A DNA stretch of 64,000 bases, taken from the NCBI RefSeq assembly GCF_009604425.1, contig NZ_WEGI01000023.1:1-64000 (forward strand), read 5' to 3'. Of this stretch, positions 33,056-40,793 are shown piece by piece. Position 1 is the first letter of the stretch; every line of letters starts with the position of its first letter. The stretch comes from Nocardia aurantia. Lineage in GTDB: Bacteria > Actinomycetota > Actinomycetes > Mycobacteriales > Mycobacteriaceae. The position numbers were made by a program, and so were the translations under genes. Below the pieces are notes generated by a model. It was not told the DNA's origin. It did not search any database and worked only from the letters and a program-made list of their open reading frames with translations.

Positions 33056-33618
33056 CGCCGCCCCGGGAGCTGTTTCGAATTGTGCTGCCGGGCAACAGTT
33101 CCCAGGCGGCGAACCCGGGCCGACACCCGCGGTGACGAGGCCGGGGCGATCCGGGTGACCCGTTCGTCGACGGCGTCGCGCACCGCCCGGCGTAGTTCCG
33201 GGGACCGCGCCCCGGCCCGGGCCACCACCCGGACCTTCCTGCGGCGCAATACTATTCGCACCGAATGCACCCCGTCGACGGATTCCGCCGCCGCGCCCAG
33301 CGCGCGGTGCAGGCCGGAGCGCACGACCCCGGCGGCGATCCCGTCGCCGGGAGCCAGCGGCAGCACCGTGGCCCGATCGGGCAGCACCGCCAGCGCGAGC
33401 AGCGCCACTCCCCCGGCGACGGCGGCCAGACCGGCGGCGGCCACCCGGATGTCGTTCCAGCTGATGCCGTGCAGGACGCGGACCACGACGTCGTGCCACA
33501 GGTAGTCCCGGGCGCCGGTCAATCCGGGGATCAGGGTGAGCGCCACGGCGGCGCTCACTCCCAGCAGCGTCAGCGCCAGGACGGCCGCGGGCAGCGCGCG
33601 ATGCGGGCGGCGAATCAT
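33052..33618 (-). CDS. DUF6286-type membrane protein of the Asp23 operon
   Basis: 188 aa. Two hydrophobic helices (about 9-30 and 60-82) followed by a very basic domain (RIVLRRRKVRVVARAGARSP). Start ATG 33618 overlaps the Asp23 stop and its own stop overlaps the amaP start, so the three genes form one coupled operon. The family has no assigned activity; association with Asp23 suggests a structural role at the membrane under envelope stress. Confidence 0.75.
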   Translation of the reverse strand: MIRRPHRALPAAVLALTLLGVSAAVALTLIPGLTGARDYLWHDVVVRVLHGISWNDIRVAAAGLAAVAGGVALLALAVLPDRATVLPLAPGDGIAAGVVRSGLHRALGAAAESVDGVHSVRIVLRRRKVRVVARAGARSPELRRAVRDAVDERVTRIAPASSPRVSARVRRLGTVARQHNSKQLPGRR

Positions 33619-33974
33619 GGTGCCTTCCGGGGTAGCTCGGTCACCTCGATGTCGACGCGGCGGATCGGCATGCCGAACCGTTCCTGGACCCGCTGCCGGA
33701 CATGGGCCCGGCAGGCGGTCGCGACCTGCCAGATCGGCATCGGATACCGGATCGGCAGTTGCAATGCGAGGGCCAGTTCACCGCGGGCGAGTTTGACCCG
33801 TACCCCGACTTCCCGGTCCACGCCGGTGATCTCGCGAGCCGCGGCGATGGCGGCCTCGCGCACCGCCTCGGCGGCCACCTCTCCGGGTGGGCGTGAGGCG
33901 ATGGATTCGGTTGCGGCGGTGGCGGCCGTACTCCCGGGATCGATCCGGGATTTGTCGGTCACCGTACTCGTCAT
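33615..33974 (-). CDS. Asp23/Gls24-family envelope stress protein
   Basis: 119 aa. The Asp23 fold is visible as a helix-rich N-terminus (AAEAVREAAIAAAREITGV), strands around REVGVRVKLARGELALALQLPIRYP, and the C-terminal VRQRVQERFGMPIRRVDIEVTEL. ATG 33974 is preceded by GGGAGG. First gene of the three-gene operon. Asp23 proteins form membrane-associated filaments or clusters with AmaP in alkaline and cell-wall stress. Confidence 0.88.
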   Translation of the reverse strand: MTSTVTDKSRIDPGSTAATAATESIASRPPGEVAAEAVREAAIAAAREITGVDREVGVRVKLARGELALALQLPIRYPMPIWQVATACRAHVRQRVQERFGMPIRRVDIEVTELPRKAP

Positions 33975-34020
33975 GAGTTCCTCCCGAGCGGCGTGTGCGG
34001 ACCAGCGGTCGTCCCGACTC

Positions 34021-34036
34021 GTTGCGTTAGCGCAAC
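34021..34036. promoter_or_regulatory. perfect inverted repeat upstream of two divergent stress genes
   Basis: GTTGCG-TTAG-CGCAAC lies between the Asp23 operon start (33974, minus) and the small basic protein gene (34264, plus). A candidate plus-strand promoter follows (TTGACA at 34065-34070, weak -10 CAGGAT at 34089-34094). Likely a regulator site; regulator unknown. Confidence 0.4.
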
Positions 34037-34263
34037 ACTAGCTGCATCGCTACGAATTCTTTGTTTGACACCCGCGCGAGCCGATCGCCAGGATAGTTGT
34101 GGCTGCAGACGGGGTTGTCGAATCAGTTGCTGCAGCAGCTTCACCGGTTGCCGAAACGGCGATCACACGTCGGCTCGGCGGCGTTTCACCCGATGGCGGA
34201 CCAGCCGGACGAGGCTCGTCCCCAGGTTCTGTTCGGACGTGACCGACCAATAGGAAGGTTCAA

Positions 34264-34512
34264 ATGTCTGCCCCGAAAAAGCCCGGCCAGGCGGCTGCCA
34301 AGACCAAGAAGCCGATGAAGCAGCAGGCGGATCGCGCGCAGAACGAGCGCGAGCAGATCGCCGGTGACAACCGGCGCGGCATGGGCCAGATGGCCGATGA
34401 CATGCGCCGCGGCCGCGAGAATGCCGAGGCCGATATGAAGGAGAACCGGGATCGAGCCGAGTCCGGCATGAAGAATGCCGCCGACCGGATGCGCCAGAAG
34501 ACCGGCCGCTAG
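34264..34512 (+). CDS. small, highly charged heptad-like protein (CsbD-like size), unknown
   Basis: 82 aa, almost entirely Lys/Arg/Glu/Asp/Gln/Met/Ala, with repeated amphipathic stretches (QQADRAQNEREQIAGDNRRG, MADDMRRGRENAEADMKENRD). Predicted to be a soluble, possibly intrinsically disordered or coiled-coil protein of the kind induced in stationary phase or stress. No Cys and no catalytic motif. ATG is preceded by GGAAGG. Composition, not homology, is the basis; resemblance to CsbD is only general. Confidence 0.6.
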   Translation: MSAPKKPGQAAAKTKKPMKQQADRAQNEREQIAGDNRRGMGQMADDMRRGRENAEADMKENRDRAESGMKNAADRMRQKTGR

Positions 34513-34524
34513 TAGCCGAGCCCG

Positions 34525-34557
34525 GATCGGCCCGCCCCACCCGGTGGCGGGCCGATC
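34525..34557. terminator. bidirectional terminator hairpin
   Basis: GATCGGCCCGCC (34525-34536) and GGCGGGCCGATC (34546-34557) form a perfect 12-bp stem with a 9-nt loop between the converging small-protein gene (+) and MmyB-type regulator (-). Confidence 0.8.
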
Positions 34558-34569
34558 TGTGTGCGAGCG

Positions 34570-35391
34570 TTACTCGTTGACCAGGCGCAGGCCCCGCGCC
34601 GGCGCGCGGCGGCGGTCGACCAGCCAGACCATCATGGTCTGATCCGCGGCGGGAGTGAGCAGTTCGACCTCGACCTCGACATCACCGCGACGCGGATGAT
34701 CGAGACGCATGGTGACCCGGCGATGTTCGACGACCCGATGCGAACGCCAGCGGCGCACGAACTCCGGGAACCGGTGCAGGGCGTCGATCATCGCGCCGAG
34801 CCGCTGATCCTCGGGCCACTGCGAGCGGGCCGCGCGCAGCAGCGACACCATCAGATCCGCGACCTCGGCCCAGTCCCGCCAGTACTGCGCGGCGCGCGGA
34901 TGCGCGAAGACGTAGTACGCGAGGTTGCCCTCGGCCTCGGCGTCGAGCAGGCCCAGCGGCTCCGCGAAATCGCGCCAGGCGGCGTTGGAGGCGAGCACCG
35001 TGAGCCAGCGCCCGACCAGGAAGGCCGGGGTGGGATGCAGTCCGTCGAGCACGGCCTGCATGGTCTCGGTCACCTGATCGTGCGCCTCGCCGGCGCCCGG
35101 GCAGGTGGACGTACGCTCCATTCCCATCGCGAGTTTGCCGAAATGATGCCGCTCGACCTCGTTGAGGCGCAGGGCGTCGGCGAGGGCGCCGAGCACGCCG
35201 GTCGAGGGATTGGTGTCACGGCCCTGTTCCAGTCTGGCCAGATAGTCCACGCTCACCCCGGCCAGCGCGGCCACCTCCTCGCGGCGCAGGCCCGGGGTCC
35301 GCCGGCGGCGACCACTGGGCAACCCGACATCTTCCGGCTGCAACAGCGCGCGGCGGGCGATCAGGAATTCGGCGAACTCGGACTGCGTCAC
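34570..35391 (-). CDS. XRE-family regulator with MmyB-like ligand-binding domain
   Basis: 273 aa from GTG 35391. N-terminal XRE HTH at about residues 25-80 (PGLRREEVAALAGVSVDYLARLEQGRDTNPS, the hallmark of this family), then the MmyB-like PAS-fold domain (FLVGRWLTVLASNAAWRDF, REFVRRWRSHRVVEHR). In related proteins this domain binds fatty-acid-like ligands. The gene is divergent from yceI. A perfect 22-bp inverted repeat between them is the obvious operator, so yceI is the predicted target. Confidence 0.9.
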   Translation of the reverse strand: MTQSEFAEFLIARRALLQPEDVGLPSGRRRRTPGLRREEVAALAGVSVDYLARLEQGRDTNPSTGVLGALADALRLNEVERHHFGKLAMGMERTSTCPGAGEAHDQVTETMQAVLDGLHPTPAFLVGRWLTVLASNAAWRDFAEPLGLLDAEAEGNLAYYVFAHPRAAQYWRDWAEVADLMVSLLRAARSQWPEDQRLGAMIDALHRFPEFVRRWRSHRVVEHRRVTMRLDHPRRGDVEVEVELLTPAADQTMMVWLVDRRRAPARGLRLVNE

Positions 35392-35460
35392 TCCACCATC
35401 CTGCCGGATCCCCGCCCTGTTATCCGCGCCCTGTCAGTCCCATGATCAGCGCGGTGTGGC

Positions 35461-35482
35461 TAAGCGGACCGAGGTCCGCTTA
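35461..35482. promoter_or_regulatory. perfect 10+10 inverted repeat in the mmyB-type/yceI promoter
   Basis: TAAGCGGACC and GGTCCGCTTA are exact complements separated by GA. The right arm runs into the yceI -10 box TACTCT (35481-35486), so a bound dimer would occlude RNA polymerase. Confidence 0.75.
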
Positions 35483-35493
35483 CTCTCGGCGCT

Positions 35494-36036
35494 ATGACCA
35501 CTCCTGAACAGACCACTCTGCTCCCCGGCACCTGGGCCCTCGACCCGGCTCACTCGTCGGTCAACTTCACCGTGCGCCACCTGGGCATCTCCAAGGTCCG
35601 CGGCCGGTTCAACAAGTTCGACGCCGGCTTCGTGGTGGACGAGTCCGGCTACGCGCTGATCTCGGCGACGATCTACCTCGAGTCCTTCGACACCGGCAAC
35701 GAGCAGCGCGACGCGCACGTCCGCACCGCGGACCTGCTGCACGTCGACCAGCGGCCGACCCTGACCTTCAAGGCGCTCGAGCCGATCCGGGTCGCCGAGG
35801 ACTTCGAGGTCGTCGGCGAGGTCACCCTCGGCGATGTGACCAAGCCCATCACGCTGGCGGTCGAGTGGGGCGGCGTCCAGGAGTTCCGCGACGGCGAGCG
35901 GCACACCGGCTTCACCGCGACCGGTTCGCTGTCGCGCACCGAACTCGGCGTGGGCGCGGGCCTGCCGTCGTCATTCCTCAGCGACAAGGTCGCCATCGAA
36001 CTGGACGTCCAGCTGGTCGAGCCGAAGGCCGCCTGA
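35494..36036 (+). CDS. YceI-family lipocalin-like protein
   Basis: 180 aa, the normal YceI length. Opens WALDPAHSSVNFTVRHLGISKVRGRF, the family signature, and continues as an antiparallel beta barrel (TGNEQRDAHVRTADLLHV, GEVTLGDVTKPITLAVEW). YceI proteins bind isoprenoid-quinone-like or amide lipids. No signal peptide is visible, so it is probably cytoplasmic or secreted by another route. The -10 box TACTCT lies 7 nt before the ATG (leaderless). Presumed to be regulated by the divergent XRE/MmyB protein. Confidence 0.93.
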   Translation: MTTPEQTTLLPGTWALDPAHSSVNFTVRHLGISKVRGRFNKFDAGFVVDESGYALISATIYLESFDTGNEQRDAHVRTADLLHVDQRPTLTFKALEPIRVAEDFEVVGEVTLGDVTKPITLAVEWGGVQEFRDGERHTGFTATGSLSRTELGVGAGLPSSFLSDKVAIELDVQLVEPKAA

Positions 36037-36688
36037 CCGGGCCGTCTATGACGCGGGCCCGGCTCACGGCAGCAGGCCGGGACGCCGGGCCGCCACCACC
36101 GCCTCGTGCCGGGTGGGCGCGCCCGATGTGATCATCACACCGCGCGGGTAACCGTGCGCAGTCTCCGGACGCAGCGACAATCATTGCGCGACTGCGACAT
36201 CGGCGCGGCCCCGCGCGATGTGCCGGGTCCCACCGTGGCCGATCCCCGGTCGCCGGCTCGCAGCCGGGCCTCGCGCAGCCGCAGTCTCGCGCAGCCGCAG
36301 TGCGAGGCCGCCCAGTCCCGAATCGGGCGCGACGACCGGGCCGCCGATCGCGCCGGTGCGAGTGCCGAAGAACTCACCGATCACCAGGGTGTCGACCCGC
36401 ACACATCCCCCGCAGACCACCGGCAGGCCGGGAAACGCTGCGACCTCCCGCAATTGGGCACGCCACGCGTCACTGTCGCGTGGCGGAGCAGGGTCCGTCG
36501 CGGACTTCTTTCCCGATTCGAGTCCGCGCACAGTGGTGTGATCCTCACGACGTCGCCGCCGCTCCGGGGCCGGATCCCGGCCTCCTCGGCGGACCCGTGC
36601 CCACAGCGGCTGTGTCGGGTACGCCGGCTCGGGTAGCTCTGGAAGGAGACGCGGCCGAGCGACGGCCGCCGTGATCGGGAGGTCGGTG
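36037..36688. other. 652-bp stretch without an intact gene
   Basis: Between yceI and the GAF-ANTAR gene. It holds a GAF-domain remnant on the minus strand (36181-36531), a short direct repeat of TCGCGCAGCCGCAGT (36271-36285 and 36287-36301), and the GGGAGG ribosome binding site (36678-36683) of the next gene. I see nothing else supportable. Confidence 0.5.
36181..36531 (-). pseudogene. probable remnant of a GAF-domain regulator
   Basis: The minus-strand frame encodes LPVVCGGCVRVDTLVIGEFF, then GTRTGAIGGPVV and APDSGLGGLALRLRE. These resemble the first half of GAF domains in actinobacterial GAF/LuxR activators. The following residues lose the pattern (ASRRPGIGHGGTRH) and the frame stops before the rest of the domain and any HTH. 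The 15-bp direct repeat at 36271-36301 falls in the decayed part. I interpret it as a broken gene; an orphan 116 aa protein is the alternative. Confidence 0.4.
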
Positions 36689-37393
36689 ATGGCACACGAC
36701 AGTTCGGCTCTGGTCGAGGCGCTGGCACGATTCGCCCGCCTGTTGCCGACCCCCTACAAGGTGGAGACGGCACTCGATGAGCTCGGCATGAGCGTGACGA
36801 AGGTGTTCGATCTGGTCGGCGCGGGCGTCTGCCTGCTGGAGGGCGGTGTGCTGCGGTTCGTCAGCGCCACCGCCGCCCCGGTGGCCGCTCTGGAACGCGT
36901 GCAGGAGCTCAGTCAGCAGGGGCCGTGCATGGAGGCCAGTCATACCGGTGAGGTCGTGACCGTGAGCGATCTGCGCACATCCGCGGATCGGTGGCCGAGT
37001 TACACCGAAACGGCGCTCGAGGTCGGGGTGCTGGCGGTGGCGGGCATCCCGATGTGGCTCAACGAGGAGCGGCTCGGCGCCGTGAACCTCTACAGCGCCG
37101 GCCCGCGGATCTGGTCGGAGGCGGATCTGGACGCCGCGCGGATCCTGGCCTCGGTGGCGACCGGATACATCGTCAACGCGAACAAATGGAATCAGCAACA
37201 GCAGGTCACCGAGCAGTTGGAGCAGGCCCTGGAATCCAGGGTGGTGATCGAACAGGCCAAGGGCATCATCGCCAACGTGCGCGACATCACGCCCGACGAG
37301 GCGTTCGACCTGATCCGTAAGCACGCGCGGGCCCACCGGACACCGCTGCACACCACCGCGCGGGCCGTCATCGAGGCCGGCCTGCGCGTGTAA
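36689..37393 (+). CDS. GAF-ANTAR RNA-binding antiterminator
   Basis: 234 aa from ATG 36689 (GGGAGG 5 nt upstream; the in-frame GTG at 36671 is less likely). A GAF sensory domain occupies residues about 20-165. The C-terminal ANTAR domain (LEQALESRVVIEQAKGIIANVRDITPDEAFDLIRKHARAHRTPL) forms the three-helix bundle that binds tandem hexaloop RNA hairpins and prevents termination. The ligand of the GAF domain is unknown. Its neighbour downstream is a second ANTAR protein with a PAS sensor. Confidence 0.92.
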   Translation: MAHDSSALVEALARFARLLPTPYKVETALDELGMSVTKVFDLVGAGVCLLEGGVLRFVSATAAPVAALERVQELSQQGPCMEASHTGEVVTVSDLRTSADRWPSYTETALEVGVLAVAGIPMWLNEERLGAVNLYSAGPRIWSEADLDAARILASVATGYIVNANKWNQQQQVTEQLEQALESRVVIEQAKGIIANVRDITPDEAFDLIRKHARAHRTPLHTTARAVIEAGLRV

Positions 37394-37583
37394 CCTCCTG
37401 CGGCGCAACATGACTGCCCCGATGCCGGACGCCGTTCGCCGGTTCCGGACCGGTACGCCACCAGTGCTAGGCTGGTCCGGTCCGGGCCGCCGACCAACGG
37501 CCCACCGAGCCGCCCCAGTCCCCGGCGGAGCACGAAACACAGCTCTGTAAGACGGGTGACTTGACGATGCGTGGGAATGGCGG

Positions 37584-38396
37584 GTGGCCGTGGCGATGAC
37601 GCCGGGCGGCGACCATACGGCGATCTCGGGCGACCAGTGTGCGCCGAGTTCGGCCGACGGCAGTGCGCCGAGTTCGGACGGTAGCAGTGCGTTGAGTGCG
37701 GACGGCAGCGGTGCGCCGAGTGCGGACGGTAGCGGTGCTCGTGCTCCGCTGCCGACCGCCGGGCGTTTCCGGTTCTGGTTCGGGTCGCAACGCTGGGAGT
37801 GGTCGCCGGAGGTGTTCCGGATGCACGGCTACCCGCCCGACGCGGTGCAGCCGACCACCGCGCTGCTGCTGGCCCACAAACATCCCGACGACCGCGACCA
37901 CGTCGCCGAGGCGATCACCCGCTCGGCCACCGATGCCGTGCCGTTCTCGAGCCGGCACCGGTTCATCGACACCGCGGGCCGCGTCCACACCGTGATGGTG
38001 GTCGCCGATCTGGTCACAGACTCCGATGGGCGCGCCGTCGGCACCGAGGGTTTCTACATCGACCTCGGGCCCCTGGTCACCGACACCGCCCGCGAGATGT
38101 TCGACACGCGACTGCCGGAGATCATCCGTACCCGCGCCGAGATCGAGCAGGCCAAGGGGGTGCTGATGACCATGTACCGCATCGGCGCCGACCAGGCGTT
38201 CGAGGTGCTGCGGTGGCGTTCCCAGGAGACCAACGTCAAGTTGCAGCCGCTGGCGGCCCGGCTGCTCGGCGATCTACTCGAACTCCCGCACGTGCCGCCC
38301 GAGGTGATCACCGCCTTCGATCATCTGCTGCTGACCGCCCACCTGCGGGTTCCCTGCGACGCAACCGAGCCGGCCGCCGCCGACGGCGAGAACTGA
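37584..38396 (+). CDS. PAS-ANTAR RNA-binding antiterminator with repetitive N-terminus
   Basis: 270 aa from GTG 37584 (GTG 37590 and ATG 37596 are alternatives). A Ser/Ala/Asp/Gly-rich leader of about 45 residues is encoded by four 24-bp repeats. A PAS fold follows (RFRFWFGSQRWEWSPEVFRMHGYP, HPDDRDHVAEAI), then an ANTAR domain (IIRTRAEIEQAKGVLMTMYRIGADQAFEVLRWRSQETN). It should sense a small molecule or redox cue and act on nascent RNA. The acyl-CoA synthetase gene begins 95 bp downstream and may be its target or operon partner. Confidence 0.9.
   Translation: MAVAMTPGGDHTAISGDQCAPSSADGSAPSSDGSSALSADGSGAPSADGSGARAPLPTAGRFRFWFGSQRWEWSPEVFRMHGYPPDAVQPTTALLLAHKHPDDRDHVAEAITRSATDAVPFSSRHRFIDTAGRVHTVMVVADLVTDSDGRAVGTEGFYIDLGPLVTDTAREMFDTRLPEIIRTRAEIEQAKGVLMTMYRIGADQAFEVLRWRSQETNVKLQPLAARLLGDLLELPHVPPEVITAFDHLLLTAHLRVPCDATEPAAADGEN
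37641..37736 (+). repeat. four tandem 24-bp repeats inside the PAS-ANTAR gene
   Basis: Units at 37641, 37665, 37689 and 37713 are each 24 bp and differ at a few positions (pattern GCGCCGAGTGCGGACGGTAG then CGGT). They keep the frame and encode near-identical octapeptides such as SADGSGAP. Copy number could vary by slippage without breaking the protein. Confidence 0.85.
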
Positions 38397-38491
38397 CCCC
38401 CGTTCGGGGGTGGTCCACCGGGCCCGGCCCGGCGTACGGTCGCGAGGCGGGGTCCGGCCCCGCGGACGCCCGGTGCGAGAAAGGCGGCACG

Positions 38492-40204
38492 ATGACCCGG
38501 CCCACGAAGAACACGGTCCGCTACCGGGCCGCCCGCGACCATCTGCTGGCGCTGGCCGCCGATTACGCGACGGCCACCGCGACCTTCGAATGGCCGGAGA
38601 TCACCGGCGACTTCAACTGGGCCGTCGACTGGTTCGACGTGATCGCGCGCGGCAACGATCGCACCGCGCTGTGGATCGTCGAGGAGGACGGCCGGGAGGA
38701 GCGGGTGAGTTTCGACGAGATGTCCCGCCGCAGCGACCGGCTGGCCACCTGGCTGTCGGAACTCGGTGTGGGCCACGGTGATCGGGTGATCCTGATGCTC
38801 GGCAACCAGGTGCAGCTGTGGGAGTCGATGCTCGCGATCGCGAAGCTGGGCGCGGTCACCGTACCCACCACCGCCGCGCTCGGCGCGGACGATCTGGCCG
38901 ACCGGATCGGCCGCGCCGGCGCCCGCGCCGTCATCGCCGATGCCGCGGATACCGCGAAATTTCCTGGGGCACAGGATGATTACATCCGCATCGCGGTGGG
39001 CGAACCGGTGGCCGGATGGCATCGGTACGCCGACGCCGACTCGGTCGTCCCGGACCCCCCGCGCGTCGGCACCGCGGTGACCGACGAGCTGCTGGTGTAC
39101 TTCACCTCGGGCACCACGAGCAAACCGAAGATGGTGCCGCACACCCAGATCAGTTATCCGGTCGGGCACCTGAGCACCATGTACTGGATCGGATCGCGGC
39201 CCGGCGACGTACATCTCGCGATCAGCGCGCCGGGCTGGGCCAAGCACGCCTGGAGTTGTTTCTTCGCGCCGTGGATCGCCGAGGCGACCGTCTTCGTCTA
39301 CAACTACCGCCGGTTCGACGCGGCCGCGCTGCTCGCGCAGTTGCGCCGGGCCGAGGTGAACACCTTCTGCGCACCACCGACGGTGTGGCGCATGTTGATC
39401 CAGTCCGACCTGGGCACTCGCCCGGACGGCCTGCGCGAAATCCTCGGCGCCGGTGAGCCACTCAACCCGGACGTGATCGCGACCGTGGAACGGGCCTGGG
39501 GGCTGACGATCCGGGACGGCTTCGGTCAGACCGAGACCACGCTGCAGATCGGCAACACCCCGGGACAGCCGGTGAAGCCGGGCTCGATGGGCCGCCCGGT
39601 GCCGGGAGTGCCGGTGGCGCTGGTGGATCCGATCAGCGGCGCGCTCGCCGACGAGGGTGAGATCTGCCTGGACCTGCGCCGGCATCCGATCAACCTGACC
39701 ACCGGCTACCTCGCCGATCCGGAACGCACCGCGGCGGCGATGGCCGACGGTTATTACCACACCGGCGATGTCGCGGTCCGGGACGACGACGGCTACATCA
39801 CCTACATCGGCCGCACCGACGACGTCTTCAAATCCTCGGACTACAAGGTGTCGCCGTTCGAACTCGAGAGCGTGCTGATCGAACATCCGGCGGTGGTGGA
39901 GGCGGCCGTGGTGCCGCAGCCCGACGACACGAGGCTCGCCGTGCCGAAGGCCTACGTCACCCTCGCCGCCGGATGGCCCGCCGACCGGGAGACCGCGCGC
40001 GCCGTGCTCGCCCACGCCCGGCAACGGCTCGCACCCTACCTGCGGGTGCGCCGGCTGGAATTCGCCGAACTGCCGAAGACCATCTCGGGCAAGATCCGCC
40101 GGGTCGAACTGCGCCGCCGCGAGGAGCAGGCCCACCGGGACGGCATCGGCCTCGAGGCGGAATTCCGGGACGAGGACCTGTTCCCGCCGTCCGCGGGCCG
40201 CTGA
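38492..40204 (+). CDS. acyl-CoA synthetase (medium-chain/ACSM-like AMP-binding enzyme)
   Basis: 570 aa from ATG 38492, with GAAAGG upstream. ANL motifs: VYFTSGTTSKPKMVPH (A3), YNYRRFDAAALL, DGFGQTETT (A5), YYHTGDVAVRDDDGYITYIGRTDDVFKSSDYKVSPFELE (A7-A8) and the catalytic lysine in KTISGKIRRVELR (A10). Sequence around WAKHAWSCFFAPW resembles the medium-chain acyl-CoA synthetase family. It would activate a carboxylic acid to its CoA ester. Placement after two ANTAR regulators suggests antitermination control; no leader hairpin pair was identified. Confidence 0.88.
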   Translation: MTRPTKNTVRYRAARDHLLALAADYATATATFEWPEITGDFNWAVDWFDVIARGNDRTALWIVEEDGREERVSFDEMSRRSDRLATWLSELGVGHGDRVILMLGNQVQLWESMLAIAKLGAVTVPTTAALGADDLADRIGRAGARAVIADAADTAKFPGAQDDYIRIAVGEPVAGWHRYADADSVVPDPPRVGTAVTDELLVYFTSGTTSKPKMVPHTQISYPVGHLSTMYWIGSRPGDVHLAISAPGWAKHAWSCFFAPWIAEATVFVYNYRRFDAAALLAQLRRAEVNTFCAPPTVWRMLIQSDLGTRPDGLREILGAGEPLNPDVIATVERAWGLTIRDGFGQTETTLQIGNTPGQPVKPGSMGRPVPGVPVALVDPISGALADEGEICLDLRRHPINLTTGYLADPERTAAAMADGYYHTGDVAVRDDDGYITYIGRTDDVFKSSDYKVSPFELESVLIEHPAVVEAAVVPQPDDTRLAVPKAYVTLAAGWPADRETARAVLAHARQRLAPYLRVRRLEFAELPKTISGKIRRVELRRREEQAHRDGIGLEAEFRDEDLFPPSAGR

Positions 40205-40587
40205 GACGACACGGGCGGTAACCGGTATTGCGACGAGTTCGCCCGGTCGCGAGGCCTACTCGCCGGGCGCCTGCGGCAGTACACTCGAAGTCACTGCATC
40301 TGCACACTCTTCGTTGTACCGCCACCGCAATTTGGCGCGTTTGCCCCGAGGTGGCGCGTTTTCCGCTGGCCTCACGGTCCGGCAGCCACGAGACTGAATC
40401 GGTGCCGCACCGGCGCAACAATCGTTCCCGGGCCCGATCCCCGCGATCGGGCTGCCGCCCCGCACCCGGGACCGCCGGTGGCACCGAGCCGGCGTGCCCC
40501 CGGCTCGGTGCCCACCGCGAATCCCCCTGCGCGGCAAGCGATATGGACTATCGATCGGCTGTGTTTCCGAAACGGAGAGGAGATACC
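40205..40587. other. 383-bp stretch without a recognisable gene
   Basis: Lies between the acyl-CoA synthetase and the small ORF at 40588. It contains AT-richer patches near 40285-40335 and a repeated GGCGCGTTT, possibly a promoter region for the small gene, but no clear promoter pair or protein homology. Confidence 0.45.
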
Positions 40588-40779
40588 GTGCTGAACACCT
40601 GCGAATCCGCGACCGCGTACGTGATCGCCGAGCTGGAGGCGAAGGGCACCGCCACGCGCGAGGATTTCGACGTGCCGGCCATCGTCGCGACCACGTACGC
40701 CATCACCGAGACCTGGGATTTCCGGGCGCTGGACCGCGGCACCTTCTGGAACATCGCGGCCAGCAACCTGCGCGCCTGA
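40588..40779 (+). CDS. small hypothetical protein
   Basis: 63 aa from GTG 40588, with an excellent ribosome site GGAGAGGAG five bases upstream, which is why this start is chosen over longer ones. The sequence (VLNTCESATAYVIAELEAKG, EDFDVPAIVATTYAITETWD) is helical and acidic with no hydrophobic anchor and one Cys. I do not recognise a family. It converges on the AraC gene with a 14-bp gap. Confidence 0.6.
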   Translation: MLNTCESATAYVIAELEAKGTATREDFDVPAIVATTYAITETWDFRALDRGTFWNIAASNLRA

Positions 40780-40793
40780 GGGCGCCGGCCGGG

